A stretch of 64,000 bases of DNA, taken from the NCBI GenBank assembly GCA_001600615.1, contig BCKK01000002.1, positions 340,809-404,808 of the forward strand, in the 5' to 3' direction. The notes beneath the pieces are model-generated. The model did no database searches. It was given only the letters and a program-made list of their open reading frames with translations, and was not told where the DNA came from. The stretch comes from Dioszegia crocea. Taxonomy: Eukaryota; Basidiomycota; Tremellomycetes; Tremellales; Bulleribasidiaceae. Positions 23,749-36,207 of the stretch are shown here, one piece after another (position 1 is the stretch's first letter; the number at the start of each line of letters is the position of its first letter). The translations under genes and the position numbers were made by a program.

Positions 23749-24795
23749 TGTGTGTGTGGTGGTGAGTGCAGAGGCGAATGAGATATGTACCTGCGTATTA
23801 TAGGGTCGGCCGAAACAAGTGGTGGGTGGCGAATAAATCGCGCAACTGACCGGCAAAACTCAATCTCAAAATAGCCGCACACCCAAAATATCCTTGGCTG
23901 AGTCTCTCGGCAGACATGAGTTATCATGCATGGCAGGGTGGATATCCTATTCGCGGGTGAGGATAGCAATACAAGAAGGAAAGGATCAGAAACTTGTAGC
24001 GCTCTCAAGATGAAGCTGCTCCAAGCCCATTAGAGTGAGAAAGAAAGAGTGTCCCATACGTCCCTGCCACGGTAATATCGCAGACTTCGTATCATGAGGC
24101 CTCCGCCATTTCCTTATCGCGAATGACGAACAGTCACGGAGTCTGCCCACTCGGCGTGCTCAGCCGTCTCCGCGCTCGCAGTCCGCGGCCCGTTGCTCCG
24201 TATAGAATGCTCAGCATCTCGCGCTTTTTATTTTGGGAGATGACGAGAGGGAGGGAGAGGAGAGAGGGAAAGGAGAGCCAAGCGAATGCGTGCCTGTTTC
24301 ATCTGGCTTGGCTTGGCACGATGCCGAAAGGAACTCTACTTTTAGTCCTCCACGTTCACCTTCACTTCCTCGAATAGCTACACCTTAGACGGTAAAAAGA
24401 TATGCACAGCTCAGATGAGAGGCTATCAGACCGGGCCTATCCTCGCTTCTTCCCCCGTTGAACCCTTCCCAGCCCGATATAACATCCACCGAAGCCTTCT
24501 GAACGTGTTGCTTCCGGACTCCTCGGCGGCCTCCCTTCGCCTGCGCCAAGAAAATCTATTATCCGGAGATCCTTGGAAGCAGTCAAGTCAATTGCGTCGA
24601 GCCAAGCCTCGAGAATAACTCGGCCTCGGTATCTTCGGTTCTCGGCCTTGTTCACAGCCAAGACATACCTTCACTCCCCACTCCCTCCTCCCCCTTCCCA
24701 TATCTATCAATACCTCTTTGTCCATCGCCCTCCAATCCCTCAACTCTACATCAACCATCTCTACAACAGCTGTAACAGCTCCCCATTACACAGCA
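23749..24795. other. Divergent promoter region with pyrimidine-rich leader
   Basis: About 1 kb between the TDP2-like gene and the coiled-coil gene. The 120 bp before the ATG at 24796 are C/T-rich, the usual form of a strong 5' leader in this genome. A TTTTTATTTT stretch lies at about 24225. No coding exon or RNA gene is evident. Confidence 0.5.
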
Positions 24796-25677
24796 ATGTC
24801 CACTTCTCAACAGCCTGCTCGCTCGGTGCCAGCTACCCACCGCCACCACCCTTACGCTTCTTCTTCCTCTTCTGCCCCACGGGCAGCCCCCTCTTCCCAG
24901 ACCGAACGTCAATGGTCTGCTGCCCAACCGTCCCGACGCAGTCGCTCGACGGAGCATGCCCCAGCACCAACACAACCCCCAACTTCTCCTCGGTCACGAA
25001 GGGAACAGTCTGCATCCCCTCCTGCTGGGCTTGGCTCAGCGTTCGGGGGTCGAGAAGGTGGCAAATGGTGGGATGAAGAACTGGTATGTCTTCCTTCCTT
25101 TCTTCTCATAGGGAACTTTCAACTGACTCATCAGCCACAACCCCCTGCCAGTCTCTCATCCATCCTCGAGTCGTTCCGGCGCTCCGGCGAGGGAGACCGC
25201 GACCTCTTACTCGCAATCCTCGGCGCCAAGAAGGCTGAGGAGGAGCGCCTCACATCCCTCATTCAAACACGCCTTACCATCCTACAAGCACGTTTGAGCG
25301 TGCATGCCGCCGCCGAACACTTCCCTTCCTCAACATCCGAGAGTGGATACACTGCTGTCATGCCGGAGCGCACACCCAGCCTCACATCACGAGGATCAGC
25401 CTCCTCCTCTGCCGGACCCATATCCCCTACCGAACAACCCATGAACTACATGTCATACGAACCTCGCGACATCACTGTACGCGCCCCATCCTTCCACCTA
25501 CCCCCACCGACAAACCTCTGGCGCAGAGTCTCCTCTGGCTCCGAGTCCCTGCCCTCCCTCACGAGTGGTGGCTACGCGAAGAAGGGAGCGGCCGAGGCGG
25601 TGTCCCCAAGGAGTGACCAGAATGGGTTGGATATGCTGCTAGATGCGGGCAGGCGCGTAGAGACAAGGATGGATTAG
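24796..25677 (+). CDS. Uncharacterised protein with short helical segment
   Basis: Two exons (24796-25083 and 25135-25677) encode 276 residues. I do not recognise a named family. The first 85 residues are Ser/Pro/Ala-rich and disordered. The likely conserved part spans the intron: KWWDEELPQPPASLSSILES, followed by RSGEGDRDLLLAILGAKKAE and EERLTSLIQTRLTILQARL, which should form one or two amphipathic helices or a short coiled coil. The remainder is Ser-rich with SYEPRDITVRAPSFHLPPP. The composition suggests a regulatory or adaptor protein rather than an enzyme. The first ATG after the C/T-rich leader was chosen as start; an in-frame ATG at 24718 lies in the leader. Confidence 0.75.
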   Translation: MSTSQQPARSVPATHRHHPYASSSSSAPRAAPSSQTERQWSAAQPSRRSRSTEHAPAPTQPPTSPRSRREQSASPPAGLGSAFGGREGGKWWDEELVCLPSFLLIGNFQLTHQPQPPASLSSILESFRRSGEGDRDLLLAILGAKKAEEERLTSLIQTRLTILQARLSVHAAAEHFPSSTSESGYTAVMPERTPSLTSRGSASSSAGPISPTEQPMNYMSYEPRDITVRAPSFHLPPPTNLWRRVSSGSESLPSLTSGGYAKKGAAEAVSPRSDQNGLDMLLDAGRRVETRMD

Positions 25678-26126
25678 TGGGTGAAGCCAGGGGGAAGGAC
25701 GGCACGAGGGAGAAGAAGTAGAACCACTCAATATAGTTGTATAGCTTGACTTTGTATATAGATGCGCCTTACTATGTGAACTATTCACCTCTTGTGTACC
25801 TTCAGGCTTGTCCATTTGAGGCCAACACTGTACTCGCAGCGCAGCTTGGGTCGAGGGCTATGTGAAGGACAAGGAACGACATGGGCGGCGGCGAACGTAT
25901 TACAGTCGCCTTCGTCAAATCTTCACTTCGCAACATCCCTCTTCGCACCATCTTCGACATCTATTCGCATCTCTCCAGGCAACCAGGTATCCACTGCCGC
26001 CCGCACTCGAGATCGCCGGCACACGAAGCCGATCCGTCCATCAGAGACAGAACCACTTAATCTTCATCTTCGAGACCCAATGTCCAGATAACATCAAGCG
26101 AAGACTCAAGCCCGACCTCGCTCGAA
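25678..26126. other. Intergenic region upstream of MTG1
   Basis: About 450 bp: the 3' UTR of the preceding gene and the MTG1 leader. A plus-strand frame from 25862 overlaps the MTG1 start in another frame and reads as biased low-complexity sequence; I do not call it. No other gene is seen. Confidence 0.5.
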
Positions 26127-28002
26127 ATGGTCCCCCGCCCTACCTTCCCCTTTCCTGCCCATGCACCATCGTACTTCCTTGGGCATATGGCTCGGTCCCT
26201 CCGAGACCTTCCAAAAGTCCTTAGCGACATTGACCTAGTCATCGAAGCGCGAGATGCTAGATTACCGCTCAGCGGAGTCAACGGGAATTTCGAGGGGGTG
26301 ATACGGCGAGCTTGGGGCGGGATGGGTTCTGGGCTGGGGAGTGGAGGTGGAGCAGGCTGGGGAGGCAATAGAGTGCTTGGTGCGCCCGGAGGAAGTATCC
26401 ATGCCGGGGACGGGCTGGGCGAAGGCAGGGTCAGGGAGAGAATTGTGGTCTACACCAAAAGAGATCTAGGCGAGGGCAGATATGAAGAGGTAAGTGATAC
26501 CTCACAGGGCCGGTAGCCAGGCGCTGACTTCTTAAGCCCCTTCGGAAGGCTTTCCTTGAGCATGCAGGACAGAAGGTCTTCTTCGCTGATACGAATGTCG
26601 ATAAGGACGTCAAGCATATTCTTCGTTATGCTGTACGTGAGTTCTCTTGGACCCTATCCGGATTTGATTTCATGCTCCTGCTCCCCTGGCAGTCGCTGAC
26701 ACTACCAGAGCTAGCAAAGGACAATAGCGCAGTGATGAACGAGATGAAGATTCTCGTTGTGGGGATGCCCAATGTTGGAAAATCTTCCCTCTTGAACGCT
26801 CTACGGCGTGTCGGCGTACACAAGGGTGAGCTCCTACCTCCCACCTGACTGCTCGTACATGAGCAATCTTTCCTGGCTTGATCGCTGACAATTCTCAGGA
26901 AAGGCCTTTAGGATATCATCGCAGCCAGGCTATACCCGCAAGTTAACAGGAACTGTGCGCATACACTCCGATCCGGACTTGTACGTCTATGATACCCCGG
27001 GAGTCATGGTGCCTTACATGGGCAAAGGGGAGAAGGGAGCAGAAAGAGCACTGAAATTCGCATTGACAAGTGAGCCCGGTCATCGTGACTTACCGCCCGG
27101 CCCAGCTAATACGAGCAGCCGGTATCAAGACTGGTCTATTTGAAGAAGAACTCGTTGCCGACTACCTCCTCTACCTTCTCAATCTACACCACTACGACAA
27201 TTTCCCACCCGGTAGTATACCGACCTATCACGCCGCCCTGGGTCTGTCATCGACACCTACAGACTCATTACCTGAGCTTCTTGAGTCTCTAGCGAGACGG
27301 TTGGGGACGCTGCGGAAGGGTGGAGAGGCAGATACAGACGCTGCGCTGATCTACTTTTTGAAGGCGTACAGGGAGGGCAAGCTCGGCAGGATGACGCTAG
27401 ATGAGTTGCGGCCAAGTCTGCCAACGTTTGTCACCGAAAGTTTGGGGCAAGAGCGTGAGGACGGAGAACTGGAAGGAGATGGAATGTCAGTTCTGTCTTC
27501 CATTACCTCTGCGATCCAATCGACTACCTCCGGTTCCTCGACAGAATCACCCTCCAGTATACATCACAACTCTGCTACCGCCAACAAAACTCCCCCATAT
27601 CAAAACACATCATTACCTACTCAACCGACACCATCGCCATCACCACACTCATCAGACCTCTCTCCAACTTCATCGACTGACGGCGTTTCGTCCTCATCAT
27701 GGGCTACCCCTTCCTCCGATACCGCATCCTTACCACACCCCCGCTCGCGTCGGAATCTAGACGCAGAAGTGTCCGCAGCAGTCCGTACATTCTTACTGGA
27801 CCAAGCGCGCAAGCTTGATCAGACGGAAGAGATGTCGCAGAGCCAAGAACGGAAGAAGGAGCTACAGTTGAAGAAGAAGGAAAAGGCGGATAAGTGGAGG
27901 GCGAAACATCCCGGGTTGGCGGGCGGGGTAGCTGGGCAAGCTGGAGGGAAGGGAACGGGGTGGAGTAAAGGGGATATGAGGATGAAGGCCAGGAAGAGAT
28001 GA
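26127..28002 (+). CDS. MTG1: Mitochondrial ribosome-assembly GTPase Mtg1
   Basis: Mtg1 is a YlqF/RbgA-type GTPase needed for maturation of the mitochondrial large ribosomal subunit. The circular permutation is visible. The G4-like VVYTKRDL (about 26447) precedes G1 GMPNVGKSSLLN (about 26763), then SSQPGYTRKLTG and G3 VYDTPGVM (about 26985). The N-terminus reads SYFLGHMARSLRDLPKVLSD and DLVIEARDARLPLSGVN, the family signature. Exon 1 is 26127-26489; the second intron probably starts at 26637, giving RYAVQLAKDN. The C-terminal anticodon-like region GIKTGLFEEELVADYLLYLL is present. Unusual are a Gly-rich insert of about 45 residues before the G4 motif and a long Ser/Thr/Pro-rich then Lys-rich C-terminal extension (27480-28002). 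Confidence 0.93.
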
Positions 28003-28187
28003 CAGGATTACTTTGAATTTCACTTGGACGCAGAACTTAGGTGCTAGCGGAGTCGGACCCGCATCCTTCCTTCTGGCGTCTGGCTTGGTACGTGTCCCCA
28101 ATAGTCAGGTCACGCAGCAATGATCGGCAATCGCGATTGGCCGTGCATTTTCGATGAGTAATCCGAAGAGCAAGACATAGTATACAT

Positions 28188-30685
<2,498 letters not shown>

Positions 30686-31722
30686 ATGACCTTCTATCCA
30701 GACGGTAAATTCGACATCTCAAAACTTGCCAAGTCGACTCTGATCATCGTAAGCCTCTCCCACCCCAATTGAGCTAAATCTCTAGCCATCTGTCTCCTTG
30801 GCCAACCTACCTCAACTTAGCGTCGACCTGCTGATCTCGTCTCTCAATCTCAGGCGCGTGGGATGGGTCGGAAAGGGCGATACAGTGGCGCCCTTTGCAG
30901 GACGTGGTGATCAGGGCGAGGTCGTCACAGGCGGTTTGGAAGGTGAGCTGATATCCCTACCTGATTGATGACACGCTGATGACTCAGTGTACGGCTCGGC
31001 CGAGCAAGGAATATTCTTGGTACAGCAGCGATCTCCTACTCTCAAGGTGACACCTTTTCATAGATCGAGGATCTGGCACAAGCTGACACTGTAGACGAGG
31101 AAAGACGAACACGTTGCGCTCCTCAACTCCTTTGCATCAACCAACAATCTTGGCTTTGTTTTGGTGCTGACAAGTCTTGACGCTGCAAATCAGGATGACG
31201 CTCAGCTCTTGTATGTCCTACAGCCCTACTTTCATTCTTCATACCTCAAGCTGATCTGCCCAGAACTCCCCATCAGCAGATTACCCCTCCCACCACGTCA
31301 GCAAACCCCTCGCTTGTCGTCCTAGATCGCCTACGGTCCCTCCCATCCTTATCGCTCTCATTGGCCTCGGATCGCATCCCCACCTCTAGTTCACGTCAAG
31401 CCACCACTGCACCTTACCCTCCCTTCTTGCCGTCAGCTGGTTTGACTCGACGCCTGCTGGCATCCCTTCAAACCAGTTCGGTTCCTCACGGGTGCCTGAC
31501 GGTCTGGTGTGTCGAAGGTGATAACAGGGAAGACGCGTACGCTCTAACAGCACGCGTCTTATCTCTTATGAGCCTGAGTAAGTCATTCCCTCGCGCGTAG
31601 GACAATCTCTGACGCAGACAGCCACAGTCGACATCAGGGAACCCAAAAGCTGGCAAGGCTTGTTCGGGGTGGCTGACGGGTGGAGCGGAGGTACAGGGGC
31701 CGATTCTGAATTGTACGGATGA
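30686..31722 (+). CDS. ADD66: Proteasome assembly chaperone 2
   Basis: PAC2 (Pba2/Add66 in yeast, PSMG2 in animals) pairs with PAC1 to assemble the alpha ring of the 20S proteasome and prevent off-pathway dimers. The N-terminus MTFYPDGKFDISKLAKSTLI matches the family. After a 37-nt intron it continues as PSVSLANLPQLSVDLLISSL and NLRRVGWVGKGDTVAPFAG, the PAC2 signature. VYGSAEQGIFLVQQRSPTLK and KDEHVALLNSFASTNNLGFV follow. The C-terminal part contains GLTRRLLASL and DNREDAYALTARVLSLM and ends with TGA at 31720. Four or five short introns. The family usually starts at this Met; an in-frame upstream ATG (30551) would add 45 residues. The stop lies 43 bp from the stop of the convergent gene. Confidence 0.9.
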
Positions 31723-31765
31723 TGTACTGGGTGACTGGTGCATGTGCTCCGTATTGTGTACTAGA

Positions 31766-32864
31766 TTAGAGGCCGATACTGTCCACTTTCCATAAATCAT
31801 CGCTGTAATATCAGCGGCAGTAGATTTCAGAGCCCGAATTGACGCACCCAATCCAACACAAGACTTCGACAGCCGGTCCTTTGCCCGCCTTCTTCACATC
31901 TGCAGAGCTCTCCGCCATCTTTCCTATTCCGCACGCGTGCTCCTTGCCCTCCGCATGGATCGCCACGATCGCATCTTTGTCTAGCCCATCAGGTAGAGCA
32001 CCGCCAGGTGAGAGTAATCCAGGAGCCATCATGTTCGCGCCCTTTGGATCAGCTGAAAGATCCTGGAATTGTACAAGCAGAAATGAGAAGCTCACGGCAA
32101 GGAGGAATTTGATTGCCCCACGATCTATCTGAACGTGTGGCAGCATGGCAGGGTCTGATGATATCAGCTCCGTTGCCTTGCGTTGGAAAGTTGTGACGTG
32201 CATTGATGAAGAAGTTTGAGCGTAGGAACGTATGGTCCGTCGAAGTGATTGAAGAACAGAGGTGTTCCTGCGAGCGTATACAGCGATATCCGGTCATGAC
32301 TGCGGGTGTAAGCGACCTGGCTGGTGACAGAGGGGGATAGCGTCTGACAACCAGGCACGTCCCCCAGAGTCCCACAAAGGGAATGAACTAAACACTCACC
32401 ATTTGGTCAGACCCAGAGCCTCCTTCTTGGGCCATATCTCATCCAAAACATTCAGGTCCCCCTCATCCTCCTCCACTTCAGCCACTTCAGCCGCCTTATC
32501 TTTTCCCTTCCCTTTTCCCTTCCCTCCCTTTCCCCCTCCCCCCTTCTTCCCGCCCTTCTTCTTGCTCCCCTTCCCGGTATCCTCATCCTCATCTTCGGCC
32601 TGCTCCATCTGCTCCACAACCACCTCCTCTACCGTTTTTATATCCCCAACTTGCGGTTCCCGAGCGGCGGGTTGCGCGAGGAATGGATGTTGTGTCAAAA
32701 GAGCGGAACGGATCCCTCGCTGGACCGAAGACTTCAAAGAAGTAGATCCGGATACATCATCTTTGGGATGAAATCTGTGTGATCAGCTCTGTCTGAGCCG
32801 GGAAGTGAACCTCTCAAGCTGCTTGAAGGGCAGTTGTCAGATCTGACACGAACTTTTTAAACAT
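31766..32864 (-). CDS. TMA20: MCT-1/Tma20 translation reinitiation factor (PUA domain)
   Basis: MCTS1/Tma20 works with DENR/Tma22 to recycle 40S subunits and promote reinitiation. A tiny first exon (MFKK, from 32864) splices to FHPKDDVSGSTSLKSSVQRG, exactly the family start. LTKCHDRISLYTLAGTPLFF and DGPYVPTLKLLHQ follow, then the PUA domain HVQIDRGAIKFLLAGANMMA, APGLLSPGG and AIVAIHAEGKEHACGIGKM. The last intron joins WIG to DDLWKVDSIGL (TAA at 31766). Human MCTS1 is 181 residues; this protein is longer because of an inserted acidic then Lys/Gly-rich segment of about 60 residues between the N-terminal domain and the rest. Confidence 0.94.
32497..32578. repeat. Homopyrimidine tract encoding a Lys/Gly-rich insert
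   Basis: Inside the TMA20 coding sequence the plus strand is nearly all C/T over about 80 bp (the coding strand is purine-rich). It encodes alternating Lys and Gly (KKGGKKGGGGKGGKGKGKGK). Such tracts can form triplexes and expand or contract by slippage. Confidence 0.8.
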
Positions 32865-33461
32865 TTTTGCGCAAACGAGATGACTTGCGTGGATCACGAT
32901 CCTTTTCCGTTCAAATTATGGATGAAGCCTTCTAGAAATGAGGCCAGAGACGCTGGGGACGACTAGTGTGCGGTGCAGGGTTATATAGTCGTTCTAATGG
33001 TATTGAATAGCTGTATATGCTAAGGGGTTACCCCGGCCTAACTGACGGTTGACGGAGATTGCATCCATCTCCATGCATACCTCCCCATGCCTATATATTG
33101 CAGGCAAAGCGGTATATGGGCCGTCCTTACAACCTTCCAGTACAGCATTTCGCATAGTTGCATTCATCTATATACCTAGTCACACTGCCGGTCAGACGCG
33201 CCGCACAACGACCAGCGAAGCGCAGCGACAAGAAATCGCGGCAAGTGTGGGTGAGAGGAGTTTCAAGAATAAGAGGGAGGGAGGTATGGGAGAAGAGGGA
33301 TTTTAGGCGAATTTATATATTTAATAACTCGATCGAAGGCGTAAATGTCCATCTGTCGAGAGGAAACCGACTACGAAAGCGAAGAGGACAACAAAAGGGG
33401 AACCGGAAGAGAGACAAGTAGATGGGACGATGTGAAATGAGAACGAGGCTCAAGGAGATCT
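32865..33461. other. Intergenic region TMA20 promoter / GH16 3' end
   Basis: About 600 bp. Short open frames at 33049-33421 lack motifs. TATATA-like stretches at about 32982 and 33095 and 33316 are seen. The sequence GACGCGCCGC at about 33195 resembles the replication-gene promoter element but lacks its last base. No gene called. Confidence 0.45.
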
Positions 33462-34993
33462 TTAGACGAGAGTTGGGTGGGTAAAGTACTTGACGTACGA
33501 CACCTATATCTATCAGCAGCTGGACATTCAGAGGAACGAGATTGACACACCTCCCAGAACGCGTCGTTGAACTTCGCGCCTTCGTTCCTCACGTAGTCGT
33601 CACACTTTGAGTATCCAGTGATAGCGGCGCAGGACTTGTCCTGGCCAGCAAATCCACCGTAGTTCCAGATACCGTCGGCTCCGGCCCAGTCACCGCAGAA
33701 GGTGTTGGTGAAAATGTTGAAGTTCTCGGTGAAGAATTTGTATGGGTCACACAGGTCCGAGACAAAGTTTCCGACGGGGAGACCCCAGCTGTCGGGGTTG
33801 GGCTGCTCGTTGGTGATGTCGGCGGGGATGGCGTATCGGGGGAACCACCAGACCTTGACACCAGACTTGGCCCAAGACACTAGTGGGGTCAGCGCGTGTC
33901 GCGATCGACGGAAAACGGGGGGGGTCAACTTACAGGCGTAGACACCACCACCAATGTCGTTGAAGGGCTTGCCGTAGGATTGACCAGACTTCAAGTCGCG
34001 GGTACCGCAACCCTGGTTGGCAGTCTCGTATGAAGCGCAATTGTACGAATCGAAACCGCCAGTGGTGAGTTCACCAGTCTGCAAATTAGATCGAGATCTC
34101 ATGACACCTGCCCGAACGTGCAACTTACCTGGATCTCGTTGGTGTTCCAAGGGATACGACAGCCTGAACCGGTGTGGATAGAGACCTGGTTCTGGGAGAA
34201 CTCGTTGACACCCTCAAGGATATCAATTTCTCCACCGTAGGGCCAGTTTGGGCCGTTCTGCCACCAAGCGGGCCAAGTACCGCAACCAGTAGGCATGTGC
34301 CATGCGTCCATGAGCACTAGACCACCGTTGAAGCTGGAGGTCAGCAGAAGCTCGGTCCAGTCCTGGTCACAACTTACACTTTTTTGCCGTGTAGACGAAC
34401 GGCTTTGCGGCCACGACCACCAATGTGCTGAGTGGTGTCGACCTTCATCACTGCGTGACCCTTAGCGTTGGTCGAGACGAGACCTTGGTCCCATGATTGG
34501 CCTCTGTCCTGGTAATCTACCGTTCCGTGGGTAGGGTCATCGTAGCTCCAGAAGTCCCAGTTATCGAAGAAGGTGTTTCCAGACTAGCAGGTCAGCGACA
34601 TCCCAAATGCGAATCGGCCTCGGCACTCACCCAGTCATCTGTCTTGTACCAGCCAGAGTTTGATGTTGGCTTTGGGCTGGGCGAGGGCGAAGCGGTAGGG
34701 GTGATGGGACTCGCAGTCGCGGAGCCAGGTACGGCGACGAAGCCGCCACCGATGGTCGAGTTGGATGAAGGTACTGGAGCTTTGCACGCGCGCTTCTTGA
34801 CTGTCTTTCGGACTAGCCGCTTTGCCTTGCCGCCCTTGGGGCTGACGAGGTGTGACCGTTTCTCCGCCGAGGGAGTGGATTCAGGGGATGACAGCCGCAG
34901 CGCCAGCGTCTGATGTGTCCGTCTAGCGAGACCATGTAGCGAGATCGCCGTAGTGAGGGGGAGCAGGGGAATGAGGTAGTTTGTAAACAACAT
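33462..34993 (-). CDS. Secreted GH16 beta-glucanase-like enzyme
   Basis: Predicted family 16 glycoside hydrolase of the endo-1,3(4)-beta-glucanase type, acting on or remodelling wall glucan. The N-terminus MLFTNYLIPLLPLTTAISLH is a signal peptide. A Pro/Ser/Lys-rich linker follows (to about 34670). The catalytic domain contains FFDNWDFWSYDDPTHGTVDY, GLVLMDAWHMPTGCGTWPAW and the active-site motif YGGEIDILEGVN (ExDxxE, about 34215). It continues as TGGFDSYNCASYETANQGCG, WWFPRYAIPADI and FNIFTNTFCGDWAG. The final exon after a 47-nt intron ends VSYVKYFTHPTLV (TAA at 33462). Several Cys pairs fit an extracellular enzyme. Basic residues after the signal (AEKRSHL) could be a Kex2-type site. Confidence 0.9.
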
Positions 34994-36207
34994 TGTTGTG
35001 AGTGTTCGTTTGTGTAGTTGGTTTGTATATTAGGCCGCTTGGGCAGGAGTGTAGGACCGGTGAAAGTTGGCCTGGAAGGTAGAGGGTTGCTGTGGCGCAC
35101 TGCGCTAGCCTGTGGGAGAAAGAAAAGTTGGTAGTGGCGCAGCCGTGTGAAAGAAGAGATCCGCCGGGGATGAGGAGGACAAGGGAAGGTCGATGAGGAC
35201 AAGGGAAGGTAGATGACGAGAAGCCGAAGTGACATGAAGTGGGGACATCGTCGTAGCGCAGATGCAGATGGTCATGATGACAGGGCGGTGTATCAGACCG
35301 ATGTAGAGGTTAAAGCAGAGAGCGGAAGGGGAATTATACAGAGAGGGGAATCTAGGTCAGCGTTTGAAACATCTCAGTCTTTAGATTTCAGTTGCAACTG
35401 AAACACGTCGACACACACGCCCTCCCTCTCGGCCGTATAGACCATGGCGCGAAACCTCGTCAAGCGTTCTCCATGTCGCTTGATCCATAGCTCTCATCCC
35501 TTTTACCAGCCACCTCCAAGATCCGCCTTTCTGTCGCCCAGCTGCGTTTGTTTGTCACGCCGTCGCGCGAAATCACACGCGTCACGGTGTCACTGAAAAC
35601 TCACCTATCCTCGAAAATTGTCTGAAAGACGGTATGAAAGGGTTGCAAAAGGAATGGACAAGGATGAGAGAGAAAGGTGCAGCAGTCCAGAATCCTTATA
35701 AAGGTCGCCTCAAACGATTGACGAATCGCTCTGCCTTGGTCCCTTCATCAACAACCGCAAAACATCCCGGTGGCATACCCCATCGGATGGACCACCGAGC
35801 GGCCGTAAATGTGACATAACCCTTCCGATCGACCGGTCGTCGGCGCAGCCGTTCCAAACAAGCCTCCCGGTCGTCTTCCTTCCGTCTCGCGCCTTGACCG
35901 GGTGACGGCACAACAGGGAAAAAGCCGAGACCCTGAGATAAATCCGGCCTAACAATAACGGTATCGATAACGCCAAGGTGAAACGCGGGGGGTGACTGTG
36001 ACGCGGTGGCGGCGCGTTCCACCTTCACTCTCCTGCAGAAGTGGTGGCCAAAGCGATGGTCAAAGTAGAGTATGCTAAGTTGTACATGTTTTGCTGGACC
36101 AAGAACCCGTCCACAACCATCTACACACTTCTACTTAACAGCGAGAGGGAGACATGTCGACCTAATCCCAGCAAGACCTGAGCGTATGAACATCTCCCCG
36201 CCAATCA
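34994..36207. other. 1.2-kb intergenic region upstream of GH16, with a short direct repeat
   Basis: This holds the GH16 promoter and the RFC1 3' end. GAGGACAAGGGAAGGT occurs twice, at 35175-35190 and 35195-35210, about 180-220 bp upstream of the GH16 ATG. Minus-strand frames at 35696-36028 and plus frames at 35634-35819 show no motifs or splice support. No gene or RNA called. Confidence 0.45.

Noticed and set aside
28030..28105. tRNA-like stretch (GCGGGTCCGACTCCGC on the minus strand) in the MTG1-MSE1 gap
   Set aside because: It resembles a T-arm, but the loop lacks the TTC core, there is no matching acceptor stem and no A-box, so no cloverleaf can be drawn.
35696..36028. 110-codon minus-strand open frame in the GH16-RFC1 gap
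   Set aside because: No motif, no neighbouring exons and overlapping open frames on several phases, as expected by chance at this GC content.
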